DNA from: Labilibacter marinus
Lineage (GTDB): Bacteria; Bacteroidota; Bacteroidia; Bacteroidales; Marinilabiliaceae
Direction of reading: 5' to 3'
Length of the DNA: 64,000 nucleotides
Assembly: GCF_001659685.2 (NCBI RefSeq)
Contig: NZ_LXYE02000030.1
Coordinates: 1-64,000, forward strand
The translations under genes were made by a program, and so were the position numbers. Every line of letters starts with the position of its first letter. Position 1 is the first letter of the stretch. Below the pieces are notes generated by a model that worked only from the letters and a program-made list of their open reading frames with translations, was not told the origin of the DNA and searched no databases. Positions 8,768 through 17,878 of the stretch are shown in pieces.

Positions 8768-8905
8768 GCATTTAAATTTTGTTTTTTATGGTCGCATGGA
8801 ACTAGCAAAATTCAATCATCCTCTTGTATGAGAAATCTTTTATCATGCTCGTTTCATATGTCGATAATCAAGTTAAACAACATTTTATCGCTCCGCTCGC
8901 AGCGG

Positions 8906-9676
8906 TTAGTAGCCAAAAGCCAAGGCACCACCATCCACACTAAAATCTTGTCCTGTGATATATGATGCTGCAGGAGAAGCTAAAAAGCTAATCATTGCGG
9001 CCAATTCTTCTGGTTTGCCAAAACGGTGTAAAGGCATTCTATTCAAAATTTTTGCTTTACGATCATCATCCATAACACCTTGGGTCATCTCTGAAGGAAA
9101 CCAACCTGGCGATACTGAGTTAATCAGAATATTGTCCTGTGCCCATTCCACTGACAGCCCGCGGGTAATACCCAATACAGCCGCTTTACTAGAGCTATAA
9201 GGAACCACTTCAGAAAATCCTAAGAAAGAAGCCATGGATGAAATGTTGATAATTCTCCCCACATTGTTAGCCATTTTAAGGTAAGGATATGCTTCCTGGC
9301 AACAGCTGAATACGGCACTAACATTAATGCTTTGAATGTATTCCCAATCTTTGGTGGTAAATTCTTCTGCTCTGTTTTTAATGGTTACGCCTGCGTTATT
9401 TACCAACACATCAATAACTCCATTATTGGCGTCAGCTATTTCTTTAAACTTCTTCTGTACCGAAGCTTTATCTGTTACATCAAGTTTATCAAAAATGATT
9501 TCTCCATGGCTTAGTGTTCCAACTTCCTTTTCAGGAATCCCACGACGACTTAAGCCATACACTTTTGCGCCACACTCCGCTAGCATAATAGTCATGGATA
9601 GCCCAAGTCCGCTAGACGCTCCTGTAACAATGATGGTTTTACCCTGTAAGCTATATAATTGCTCTAATTTATTCAT
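8906..9676 (-). CDS. SDR dehydrogenase, likely 2-keto-3-deoxy-L-fuconate or L-fucose dehydrogenase
   Basis: A classical short-chain dehydrogenase of 256 residues: TGASSGLG nucleotide-binding motif (18-25), NNAG (93-96), catalytic S147 region, and Y160-x-x-x-K164 (YSSSK). The C-terminal SPAASYITGQDFSVDGG is typical. In fucose and rhamnose operons such enzymes oxidise either the free sugar or 2-keto-3-deoxy-fuconate. As an aldo/keto reductase and a zinc dehydrogenase are also present, the ketoacid step is the more likely role. It lies 46 bases downstream of the zinc dehydrogenase gene. Confidence 0.85.
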   Translation of the reverse strand: MNKLEQLYSLQGKTIIVTGASSGLGLSMTIMLAECGAKVYGLSRRGIPEKEVGTLSHGEIIFDKLDVTDKASVQKKFKEIADANNGVIDVLVNNAGVTIKNRAEEFTTKDWEYIQSINVSAVFSCCQEAYPYLKMANNVGRIINISSMASFLGFSEVVPYSSSKAAVLGITRGLSVEWAQDNILINSVSPGWFPSEMTQGVMDDDRKAKILNRMPLHRFGKPEELAAMISFLASPAASYITGQDFSVDGGALAFGY

Positions 9677-9722
9677 GATTTTGTTTTAATGGATTGTTGA
9701 GTTCTCTTGGTAAAAACTCTTT

Positions 9723-10739
9723 TTAAAGGTTAATAACCACCTTGGACACCTTAGAAGGGTCATCTGCCCACATGGCAATCGCTTTATCCGACTCTTCAAA
9801 ATTAAAGGTGTGAGATACAATGTCTTCGGGATTAACAGCACCCGACTTAACGGCCTTTAATACATTGCTGAAATCTTCCGCATCAGAACCTCTGGAACCA
9901 CGAATATCCATTTCTTTTAATACAAAGAATTTAGTGTTGAAACTGACAGGTTCGGCGGCATAACCGATGTACACAATACATCCTGTAAAGCAAACCAAGT
10001 CTATGGCCAAGGTGTATGTTTTAGGAGAACCAACCGCTTCAATTACCACATCAGCACCAAACTCTTTGGTCATTTCGTTTACGCGGGCTTCAACATCTTC
10101 GGTAGCTGCATTAATGGTGTATTTGGCACCGGCTTGTTTTGCTTTCTCCAATTTATCATCGGCTAAATCTACGGCTATTACATGTCCACCAAAGGCAGTT
10201 GCGCCAGCAATAGCTCCCAAACCAATAACCCCGCAACCAAGTACAACCACGTAATGGTCTTGTTTAACTTGTCCGCGTTTGGCCGCATGAAAACCTACCG
10301 CTAAAGGCTCCAATAAGGCTAACTGTGTCAGGTTTAAAGAATCATCAATAATTAATTTCTCCCAAGGCACAGCCAGGTATTCTGTAAGACCGCCATTACG
10401 CTGAACCCCTAGGGTTTCGTTGTATTTACAGGCGTTAAAACGTTTGTTGCGGCACGAAGAACACTTGCCACAAGCGGTTTGTGGCATAATGGCTGCCTGT
10501 GCACCTACCTTAATGGTGTCTGGCACGTTGGTACCCACTTCTTCAATAATTCCGCTTAACTCATGGCCCGGTATAACGGGGTAGGTTACCAAAGGATTTA
10601 ATCCTCTAAACGAATTTAAATCGCTACCACAATAACCTAGCTTTTTGATACGAACCAAAACCTCACCTTCTTGCACAATAGGCATTGCAATATCTTCGAA
10701 ACGTGTACTTCCTTTACCTGTAATTTGAAATGCTTTCAT
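9723..10739 (-). CDS. Zinc-dependent medium-chain alcohol/polyol dehydrogenase
   Basis: A 338-residue MDR enzyme with catalytic zinc ligands C37 (GYCGSD) and H59-E60 (PGHE), a structural zinc site C90, C93, C96, C104, and an NAD-binding VLGCGVIGLGA Rossmann motif. The size and motifs match sorbitol/threonine/galactonate-5-dehydrogenase relatives. In acid-sugar operons this type oxidises a hydroxyl of the aldonate or of the 2-keto-3-deoxy acid. It starts 9 bases after the dehydratase gene ends, so the two are surely co-transcribed. Exact substrate undetermined. Confidence 0.85.
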   Translation of the reverse strand: MKAFQITGKGSTRFEDIAMPIVQEGEVLVRIKKLGYCGSDLNSFRGLNPLVTYPVIPGHELSGIIEEVGTNVPDTIKVGAQAAIMPQTACGKCSSCRNKRFNACKYNETLGVQRNGGLTEYLAVPWEKLIIDDSLNLTQLALLEPLAVGFHAAKRGQVKQDHYVVVLGCGVIGLGAIAGATAFGGHVIAVDLADDKLEKAKQAGAKYTINAATEDVEARVNEMTKEFGADVVIEAVGSPKTYTLAIDLVCFTGCIVYIGYAAEPVSFNTKFFVLKEMDIRGSRGSDAEDFSNVLKAVKSGAVNPEDIVSHTFNFEESDKAIAMWADDPSKVSKVVINL

Positions 10740-10748
10740 CTTTAAAAC

Positions 10749-11822
10749 TTAAATCTGCGTTAAACACTCGTCTTTAAAATTAAATCCCCATCCTGCACCT
10801 TGGTGAGGACGTGCAACACCATTATGAATTTGCAGCGGGTTATCAATCAATGGGTCAATCCAATCGAAAGACTCAGCTCCAACACCGTTAGGAATAGTAC
10901 ATAACAAAGGAATATCGTAATCTTTGTAATAATGAGGTAGCACAGGAATATCATAAGCATCTGCCAATGCAGCACTGTCGCGCCATGCTTCTAAACCACC
11001 AATTCTAAGGATATCTGGCTGCCAAATATCAATGGCACTTTTGTCAATGAGTTCGCGTAAGGGCTGTGTGCTGAATTCGCGCTCACCCATGGCCAATGAA
11101 ATACCGCTTTTGTTTTTTAAAGATTCAAAACCTTTGTAGTTGCTATGGTTGATAGGCTCTTCGAACCAGGTAATGCCAATATCACGCGCTGCAAAAGATA
11201 AATTCATGGCGTTGGGTAAGCTCATGCCTTGGTTGGCATCCATCATAATCTCAACATCCTGCCCAACCGATTCGCGTACAAACTTTAAACGCTCCAAATC
11301 CTCTTTCCAATCCGGCTTTCCAACTTTAATTTTAACGGCTTTAAAACCTCTTTTTACATAACCAACCACTTCATCTTTCAACTCTTCTCTGGTATACGAA
11401 ATCCAACCTCCGCTACCGTAGATAGGAACCTCAGTTTTATATGTTCCCAGAACTTTCCAGATAGGAGCACCTAAAATTTTACAATGTGCATCCCACATAG
11501 CAATGTTAAAAATACCCTGAGCCCATCTATTAATACCTTCCTGACCAAAATATTCGTTTTCAGCATTCATCTTATTAAAAACCATACCCGTATTATTAAC
11601 TTCTTCGCCAATAATCATTTCTCCATGGTCCTTTAAAGCGCCAATAATGGTTTGCGGGCTATATTGAAAGCTCAACAAATAAGCTTCTCCTATAATATTT
11701 TGCTCGGTAGTGATGCGCAATACTAAAAATGAAATTTCAGTTAAGGTATGTGTTGCATCCGAAATTGGTTTCTCTAACTTGGCTTTGGCCGAATAAATAT
11801 TGTAACTCTTTATTTTTTGCAT
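10749..11822 (-). CDS. Enolase-superfamily acid-sugar dehydratase (mandelate racemase type), likely L-fuconate dehydratase
   Basis: The 357-residue protein shows the mandelate-racemase catalytic set: K164-I-K166, metal ligands D195 (DANQG), E221 (FEEP) and E247 (GERE), with D270 (WQPD) and H297 (LPHYY) as the His/Asp base. Such enzymes remove water from a sugar acid to give the 2-keto-3-deoxy acid. The neighbourhood (lactonase, two dehydrogenases, GH29, sugar symporter) points to L-fuconate. It is shorter than the classic fuconate dehydratases of about 430 residues, so an L-galactonate or related acid is also possible. Confidence 0.82.
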   Translation of the reverse strand: MQKIKSYNIYSAKAKLEKPISDATHTLTEISFLVLRITTEQNIIGEAYLLSFQYSPQTIIGALKDHGEMIIGEEVNNTGMVFNKMNAENEYFGQEGINRWAQGIFNIAMWDAHCKILGAPIWKVLGTYKTEVPIYGSGGWISYTREELKDEVVGYVKRGFKAVKIKVGKPDWKEDLERLKFVRESVGQDVEIMMDANQGMSLPNAMNLSFAARDIGITWFEEPINHSNYKGFESLKNKSGISLAMGEREFSTQPLRELIDKSAIDIWQPDILRIGGLEAWRDSAALADAYDIPVLPHYYKDYDIPLLCTIPNGVGAESFDWIDPLIDNPLQIHNGVARPHQGAGWGFNFKDECLTQI

Positions 11823-11845
11823 GATGTATATATATTACTTGTTTT

Positions 11846-13450
11846 CTATCTAAAGATGATGTATAAGGTTAGCATAATGGTTGTTAGTAATAGGGCCATT
11901 ATTCTTGGGTCGCTAATAGATGTTAACTTGGTATCGGTAAGAAATGATAGCGGTTTTTTAAAGGTTAGTTGCTCCAGTGTTTCGGCGTCGGCTTTGGGTG
12001 TAAACATGCTCACTACAAAGTAGAAAATAGAACAGATGAAAAATAGGTAAAAGGCTTTGGTCATAAAATGAATACCCATTACTTCCGATAAATATCTTTT
12101 GCCTGCTATCACTTCAAAATCGAAACAAAAGGCCGTAATACCGATGATAAAACCAAATAGTAATGTTGCAAAACCTGCTTTTGGTGTTCCTTTTTTAGAG
12201 AAAACTCCCCAAATAAATACGGCAGAAATAGGAGGAGATAGCACCGCCAATAAATCGTTGATGGCCTCAAAAATACTAGGGAATTTAGCAATTAGTGGCG
12301 ACCAAGCTACAGCAATACAAATGGTAGCTAATATGGTAGTTCTTCCAATAATTAATAGTTTTTTATCAGATGTGTCTGGGCGAAGCTTCTTTACAATATC
12401 CATTGACATCAAGGTGCCTGCACTATTCAAAGCAGAAGCAATGGTACTCATTAAGGCCGCCAATAATGCTGCCGACATCAAGCCTTTTAATCCGATAGGT
12501 AATATTTCCAATATTAGTATAGGAAGTGTATCATCAGGATTACCTATTTTATCCTTAAGAATGATATAGGCAAAAATACCTGGGAATACCATAATGAAGA
12601 CAGGTAGTATCTTGATAAATCCTGCGAATATTGGACCATTCTGAGCATGTTTTAAATCCTTGGCCCCTAATACTTTTTGTACTACAGTTTGGTCGGCACA
12701 CCAATAATTTAAACCCAGCACAGGTATACCTAACCAGAATGCCCACCACGGTAAAGGAGACGAAGCATCGGTATGAACCATACTCAATTGATTCGGTTTT
12801 AATGCCGCTTTGAGCTCTGCAAAACTGGTAACCCCATGCTCTGGTAGAGCCGACATGGCTAAAAAGGTTAAGATTAACGCACCAACGATTAATACAACCG
12901 TTTGTAGCGCTTCGGTTATTACTACGGCTTTTAGTCCTCCTATAACTGAGTAAGCTAAAGTTGCAATGGAAATGGCAAAAATGGCTGTGTACTGACTAAT
13001 GCCAAAGAATTTTTCAAATACCAAAGCACCAGCATATAAACTAACACCAATGTGCAAAAACAATGCGGTTACCAAAGAGATGACCGCCAACATGGTTCGG
13101 GCTTTTCCATTGTATCTTTTCTCAAGAAACTCCGGTAAGGTTGAAATTTGTGACTTAAAATAGAACGGAGCAAATATAAGGGATAGTACAATTAGAAAAA
13201 GAAATGCAGACCATTCGAAGTTTCCCCAAACAAGTCCGTCACTAAACCCTTGTCCGGCCAAACCCACCATATGTATGGTTGAAATATTGGCAGCAAATAA
13301 GGCGGCTCCTACTAAAGGCCATTTTAATGATCGTCCTGCTAAAAAGAATCCTTCACTGGTTGCTTTTTTCTCTCTAACTCCTGTAATAATTCCAATACCT
13401 ACTACTACGAGCAAGTAAAAAGCCAATACTATATAATCTAGTAATTGCAT
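11846..13450 (-). CDS. Sodium/sugar symporter, SSS family
   Basis: A 534-residue inner-membrane protein with 13-14 hydrophobic helices and no signal peptide. The N-terminal YIVLAFYLLVVVGIGI, the EGFFLAGRSLKWPLVG loop and the ANISTIHMVGLAGQG segment are typical of SglT-type sodium/glucose cotransporters, as is LNYWCADQTVVQKVLGAKD in the middle. It is the first gene of the minus-strand unit and probably imports the free monosaccharide processed by the enzymes behind it. A 35-nt promoter block 66-100 bases upstream is shared with the sulfatase at 22719. Confidence 0.9.
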   Translation of the reverse strand: MQLLDYIVLAFYLLVVVGIGIITGVREKKATSEGFFLAGRSLKWPLVGAALFAANISTIHMVGLAGQGFSDGLVWGNFEWSAFLFLIVLSLIFAPFYFKSQISTLPEFLEKRYNGKARTMLAVISLVTALFLHIGVSLYAGALVFEKFFGISQYTAIFAISIATLAYSVIGGLKAVVITEALQTVVLIVGALILTFLAMSALPEHGVTSFAELKAALKPNQLSMVHTDASSPLPWWAFWLGIPVLGLNYWCADQTVVQKVLGAKDLKHAQNGPIFAGFIKILPVFIMVFPGIFAYIILKDKIGNPDDTLPILILEILPIGLKGLMSAALLAALMSTIASALNSAGTLMSMDIVKKLRPDTSDKKLLIIGRTTILATICIAVAWSPLIAKFPSIFEAINDLLAVLSPPISAVFIWGVFSKKGTPKAGFATLLFGFIIGITAFCFDFEVIAGKRYLSEVMGIHFMTKAFYLFFICSIFYFVVSMFTPKADAETLEQLTFKKPLSFLTDTKLTSISDPRIMALLLTTIMLTLYIIFR

Positions 13451-13515
13451 AATATTTGTTTCAATGTTTTAGTTTATGATTACGGTACAAAGAAACAGGC
13501 TAATACCTTATTTGT

Positions 13516-13550
13516 AAATAGAGGTAATGGTAAAAAAGATGGATTATATT
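13516..13550. promoter_or_regulatory. 35-nt promoter block shared with sulfatase gene
   Basis: These 35 bases align without gaps to 24368-24402, with 30 identities. The core GATGGATTAT (13538-13547) also appears, inverted, at 33307-33316. The block sits 66-100 bases upstream of the symporter start (minus strand), a normal activator distance. After it, towards the gene, both promoters contain a GCCTGTTT word followed by TTTGTA or TTTTGTA, possibly part of the promoter. Confidence 0.6.
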
Positions 13551-13705
13551 GTAGTGACTGGGTGCACTTGTTTTAGAATTAATATTCTGGTATTAGGTGC
13601 TTAATGTGCAGTTTTGCAGGGGTGTAGATAGCTTGTGTTGAGGATTTGAAATAGCTTATGCAGCTGCGGTTAATTCATAGATAGATAATATGGTATTATA
13701 TTGAA

Positions 13706-14872
13706 TTATTTTTTATCCAGTAAAATAAACTCCATATCATAGCTCTTACGAAGCCATCCTGTTACTTTAAACAAAGCTATAAAGTCATCATCTTCCTGTA
13801 AATTATGGCGTTTGTAAAAGGATGTTACAGAGTTGTTTTGTGTAAAGTATTGCAAAGCACTAATAGCACCACAGTCCTGATCGGAAAGGAAAAAGCTCAT
13901 TTGATTACCAGAAGGCATTGTTGCTTTGGCAACAACGGTATAGTCAATAATTTTATCAGAAAATGAAACCACATCCATGTAATTGATGACCTTTCCACTT
14001 AGTGTATCGAGTCTGCTTACCATTTGTGGAGCAAAGCTATATTGCGGGTATATATCGGTTAAAACCTTTTCGAGTATTCCCATGCATTTACCCGCTCCAA
14101 AGTACACCAGATTATTTGTTTGCATATATGTTTCATCCCATCCAGAAACTAAATTAACATTAAAAGGGTGGTTGTTTTTAAAAAATAAATAACTGATTTC
14201 TTTGGTGCAATAGGGTACATAACCACCCATGTATGGGTTTTTCGAAGGGGTTAAAGTATCTTTTAAGTGGGGGTGTTGTTTTAAATACAAATCTAAGTCT
14301 TCGGTAGAGTTAATGCTGTAATCTCTTATTGCTCCCATCCTGTTAATTACCGTGGGGCCTTGAAAAGTAAAGAAATCCCCAAAAAGTACGGTGGTAGGTT
14401 TATTGTTCTGTAGACTCTGATTCCAAAATAGGTTCTCTTCCTTTTTTTCAAGCGTAAATATTAATACTAAAGAAGCGATTATAACTGCTGTAATTAGAAA
14501 TACTAGTTTGGCATATTTCTTTTGGACTGTTTTTTTAGATGTATGCTGATCTTCTTTTTTTGTAAAACTTACCTGATACTGACCTTTATCAATGGCAAAG
14601 ATTATTTCGTCATGGGCATTTTTAGCGTAATACTCATTCAGTTTTTTTCGGAGGTTGTACACATACACCCTTACTTTATTATCCGATTTTATGGGATCAT
14701 AACCAGAACCGAACAATTCATTACCAATAATTACTTCTTTAATTTCCTCATTATTCAAACTAGCGTTAACCAGAAAATTCAATAATCTGCCATTAACTTT
14801 TGAACGAGAAAAAGAAGCATCGTTTAATATTCTATTCAATTGCTCTAAAACGGTTTGTTTGTCCGGTTGCAT
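13706..14872 (-). CDS. Membrane-anchored winged-helix regulator (CadC-like)
   Basis: The 388-residue protein has three parts. Residues 1-105 form a winged-helix DNA-binding domain (LLNFLVNASL, VRVYVYNLRKKLNEYYA, IDKGQYQVSF); 121-140 form a single membrane helix; the remaining 245 or so residues lie in the periplasm and match no sensor family I know. The protein at 31210-32382 is a clear paralog throughout, including the periplasmic motifs NSTEDLDLY/NSTEDFIQH and NNLVYFGAG/NNIIYIGQF. It is divergent from the Gfo/Idh/MocA cluster at 15144 and next to the fucose unit, one of which it likely controls. Confidence 0.7.
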   Translation of the reverse strand: MQPDKQTVLEQLNRILNDASFSRSKVNGRLLNFLVNASLNNEEIKEVIIGNELFGSGYDPIKSDNKVRVYVYNLRKKLNEYYAKNAHDEIIFAIDKGQYQVSFTKKEDQHTSKKTVQKKYAKLVFLITAVIIASLVLIFTLEKKEENLFWNQSLQNNKPTTVLFGDFFTFQGPTVINRMGAIRDYSINSTEDLDLYLKQHPHLKDTLTPSKNPYMGGYVPYCTKEISYLFFKNNHPFNVNLVSGWDETYMQTNNLVYFGAGKCMGILEKVLTDIYPQYSFAPQMVSRLDTLSGKVINYMDVVSFSDKIIDYTVVAKATMPSGNQMSFFLSDQDCGAISALQYFTQNNSVTSFYKRHNLQEDDDFIALFKVTGWLRKSYDMEFILLDKK

Positions 14873-14995
14873 GCGTGTGTAATTTCAACAAAAATAGGAT
14901 TCTCCATCAAGAATAGCTAATAATATCATAATTCGTGTAGATAAAAAAGTGGAGAAGTTAATGGCTTGAATATCTGAATTGTAAATCTAATTTTT

Positions 14996-15026
14996 AACCG
15001 TAAAAATCACGTAATAAATGACGGTT
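14996..15026. promoter_or_regulatory. Inverted ACCGT/ACGGT pair between regulator and Gfo operon
   Basis: AACCGT (14996-15001) and ACGGTT (15021-15026) form a perfect 6-bp inverted repeat with a 19-base spacer, in the divergent region 14873-15143. The inner ACCGTAAA is the complement of TTTACGGT, which also occurs at 31085-31092 upstream of the paralogous regulator. It is a candidate operator for this regulator family. Confidence 0.35.
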
Positions 15027-15143
15027 CTGTCTTTGTTATACTCAGATAAGCTTAGTTTTAATAAGCTTTTTCAAATATCTAAAGTTTATCATCTGCGATA
15101 AGCGAAAGTCCGAATCTGTAAGTTTAAATCATAATCTAGTAAT

Positions 15144-16526
15144 ATGAAGAAAAAAGAAAAGACTTCGAGAAGAAGTTTTATTAAAAAATCAACGCTTGCA
15201 ACAGTTGGAGCAATAGCCGTTCCTACAATTGTACCTTCATCAGTTTTTGGTAGAACTGCACCCAGCAATCAAATTAATATTGGAATGATTGGAACGGGGC
15301 GTCAAGCTATTTTGGCTAACTTAAATAATGGTTTTCTAAAGTTAGATAATTGTCGTGTAGTGGCAACTAATGATGTAGACTCTTGGCGTATGGAACAGGC
15401 TACAAATATTATTAATAACAGTTACTCTAAAAACGGGAAAAGTTATAAAGGTGTTGCCAAGTATGATGATTATCGAGAATTAATTAATGATAAAAATGTA
15501 GATGCGGTCATGGTTTCTACTACCGACCACTGGCATGCTCCACAAGCTATAGCTGCAGCTTTTGCCGGAAAACATGTTTGTATGGAAAAGGCCTTTACCG
15601 TAGCGCCTGCCCATGGAATAGCCACGATTGAAGCCATCAAAAAAACGGGTGTAGCTAACAGGTTAGATAGTGAATTTAGATCCTTACCAAAATTTCACAA
15701 GGCGGTTGAAATCGTTCATAACAATGTAATTGGAGAATTAAAAGAAGTGATTGTTGGAGTGCCAGCACCTTTAAATGGAAGTGCTATTGAGGCTCAAGCT
15801 AATATGCCTGTACCTGCAGAGTTAAATTACGATATGTGGTTAGGTACCGAATTTCCTGCTCCTTATACACAAAAACGGGTTCATGATCCTAAAACTTATA
15901 AAACTCGCCCAGGATGGATGCGTATTCCTGAGTACTGTAATGGTATGATAACTAACTGGGGAGCACACTTGATGGATATTGCTTTTTGGGGAATGAAGCG
16001 CGAATTTGAACTGCCTGTTAGTGTTGAAGGTAAGGGTACGTTTAACAAAGGACTCTGGCAAACCATAAGTTCATTTGATTTAAAGTATAAATACGCGGAT
16101 GGTTTTCAGCTTCAGTACATTATTGATAAACCTTATGTGAAATTTATAGGAGAAAAAGGTTGGGTTAAAATTGAATACAAAGATAAGTTAACAGCTAGCG
16201 ATCCTTCTATCCTGAATTTTGAACCCAAGAAAAAGCAGGTTTCATATGCAGGCACATTATCCGATAAGGCTGATTTCCTGAAAAGCATTGAAACTGGAAA
16301 GCCATCTATGGAGCCTTTAGAGGTAGGTTATAATGTATACTTTACTACTGTAATGGGCATGTTTGCCGCCCATCTAGATCGCAAATTAACATGGGATAAT
16401 AAAGTAAAGCAATTTGTGAATGATAATGCTGCCAATGCCATGATGTCTCGTCCAATTCGTAAAAAATGGTTAGATAAAGAAGTGTCCGACTGGATGAATA
16501 AGTATCAATCATTTGGTTTAAAATAA
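15144..16526 (+). CDS. Tat-exported Gfo/Idh/MocA oxidoreductase
   Basis: The 460-residue protein begins with a twin-arginine signal (SRRSFIKK, residues 8-15) and an alanine-rich hydrophobic stretch. The Rossmann motif IGMIGTG (46-52) binds NAD(P), and TTDHWHAPQAIAAA and GKHVCMEKAF mark the nucleotide-domain end. The usual catalytic EKP reads EKA here. A C-terminal Gfo/Idh/MocA beta-sheet domain follows (ITNWGAHLMDIAFWG). Exported members oxidise glycosides or sugars, in some systems at C3. It is the first gene of a plus-strand set of four, 12 bases before a second, different Gfo/Idh/MocA gene. Confidence 0.87.
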   Translation: MKKKEKTSRRSFIKKSTLATVGAIAVPTIVPSSVFGRTAPSNQINIGMIGTGRQAILANLNNGFLKLDNCRVVATNDVDSWRMEQATNIINNSYSKNGKSYKGVAKYDDYRELINDKNVDAVMVSTTDHWHAPQAIAAAFAGKHVCMEKAFTVAPAHGIATIEAIKKTGVANRLDSEFRSLPKFHKAVEIVHNNVIGELKEVIVGVPAPLNGSAIEAQANMPVPAELNYDMWLGTEFPAPYTQKRVHDPKTYKTRPGWMRIPEYCNGMITNWGAHLMDIAFWGMKREFELPVSVEGKGTFNKGLWQTISSFDLKYKYADGFQLQYIIDKPYVKFIGEKGWVKIEYKDKLTASDPSILNFEPKKKQVSYAGTLSDKADFLKSIETGKPSMEPLEVGYNVYFTTVMGMFAAHLDRKLTWDNKVKQFVNDNAANAMMSRPIRKKWLDKEVSDWMNKYQSFGLK

Positions 16527-16538
16527 AAGATTGAATAA

Positions 16539-17834
16539 ATGTCATCAAGAAGAGATTTTATCAAGAGAAGTTCCTTATGTGCTGCAGGAACACTGATTAT
16601 TCCAACGGCGTTTTCGTGTAAGCAAAAAAAGCCAAGCCATGTTAATGGACTGATTAATGTGGCTTGCATAGGCTTAGGAGGACATGGGGTACACAATCTT
16701 AAAAAGTATCTGAAAATAAATAAGATGTGCCGTGTGGTAGCTGTTTGCGATGTGTACCTTCCTTTAGCCGAGAAAGCAAAAAAACTGGTAGATGAGGCCT
16801 ACGGAAATTCAGATTGTATCGTTTATCAGGATTTTAGAGAAGTGTTGGCACGGCCAGAGATTGACGCTATACAATGCACCACGCCCGACCACTGGCATGT
16901 TCCCATGTCCATTATTGCTTTAAATAGTGGAAAACATGTTTCGTGCGAAAAGCCCTTTCATACCATTGAAGAGGGACGTATGTTGGTAAATGTGGCAAAA
17001 AAGAGCGATCGTGTATTCGGGGTTTCCGTGGAGGATCGATTTCTCCCTGTGTACCAACAAATGGTTCAGTTGGTTAAAGCTGGACGTATTGGAGAGCTCC
17101 AAAAAATATATATTGAGTTGCCAGTCCGAAAGGTTCCTGTAACAGGTATGGAAATTGTTAAACCTCCCAACGGTTTTGATTATGATTTATGGTGTGGACC
17201 AGCTCCAAAGCACCCATATAGCCAAGCCCGCTGTTTTTATAATTTCAGGTGGAATTATGACTATGCAGGAGGTTCCTTAACCGATTGGCTTCCACATCAG
17301 GGAGAAACAGCGCAGTGGATGATTGGCGATGATAAGCTAGTTCCTCAAACTATAGAACCTGTAAAGCCTACCGTTTTCCATAAAGGGATATTCAATACTG
17401 CTAAGGAATTTGACATCATGTATACTTATGAAAATGGTGTGCAGATGGAAGTGAAGAATGGTATTCCCTGGATTAGAGCTATAGGCTCCGAAGGTTGGAT
17501 TGAAAGCAAAGGTTGGAACAAGCCACTAACAGCAAGTCAAGAAAACTTACTCGATCTTCCAGAAATGCCAATGAAAGTGCCTCATAGAAAAGGAGAGCAT
17601 TATGATTTTTTAAACGCTATAAAAGAAGGTCGTCAAACCATAATGAATGCAGAGCTAGGGCAACGTACCTCAACCATGTGTAATGTAGGTAATATTGCAG
17701 CTCAATTAAATAAGAAAGTAGTTTGGGACTCACAGAATGAGAAGTTTATAGATGACACCGAAGCGAATGCTTTATGTGCTAAAACGCCACGAACAGATTG
17801 GAGTTATGATAAAATTATGAAGATGAAATGTTAA
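16539..17834 (+). CDS. Tat-exported Gfo/Idh/MocA oxidoreductase, probable lipoprotein
   Basis: A 431-residue protein with a Tat motif SRRDFIKR at its start and a lipobox-like TAFSC (C27), so it may be anchored in a membrane after export. Rossmann motif ACIGLGGHG (about 41-49), TTPDHWHVPMSIIAL, and the standard catalytic CEKPFHT are present, followed by the substrate domain (DYDLWCGPAPKHPYS, SLTDWLPHQGETAQW). It differs from its upstream neighbour in keeping EKP. Paired exported oxidoreductases next to DUF1080 and an isomerase resemble the 3-keto glycoside degradation sets described in Bacteroides; substrate unknown. Confidence 0.87.
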   Translation: MSSRRDFIKRSSLCAAGTLIIPTAFSCKQKKPSHVNGLINVACIGLGGHGVHNLKKYLKINKMCRVVAVCDVYLPLAEKAKKLVDEAYGNSDCIVYQDFREVLARPEIDAIQCTTPDHWHVPMSIIALNSGKHVSCEKPFHTIEEGRMLVNVAKKSDRVFGVSVEDRFLPVYQQMVQLVKAGRIGELQKIYIELPVRKVPVTGMEIVKPPNGFDYDLWCGPAPKHPYSQARCFYNFRWNYDYAGGSLTDWLPHQGETAQWMIGDDKLVPQTIEPVKPTVFHKGIFNTAKEFDIMYTYENGVQMEVKNGIPWIRAIGSEGWIESKGWNKPLTASQENLLDLPEMPMKVPHRKGEHYDFLNAIKEGRQTIMNAELGQRTSTMCNVGNIAAQLNKKVVWDSQNEKFIDDTEANALCAKTPRTDWSYDKIMKMKC

Positions 17835-17878
17835 ATATTATCGGCTAGCGTTTTTGGGCCGATTAAATAGAAAAAATA

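Noticed and set aside
9336-9689. 117-residue plus-strand ORF
   Set aside because: It is antisense to the SDR dehydrogenase gene; the real gene has all catalytic motifs.
12099-12569. 156-residue plus-strand ORF
   Set aside because: It is antisense to the sodium symporter and resembles no protein.
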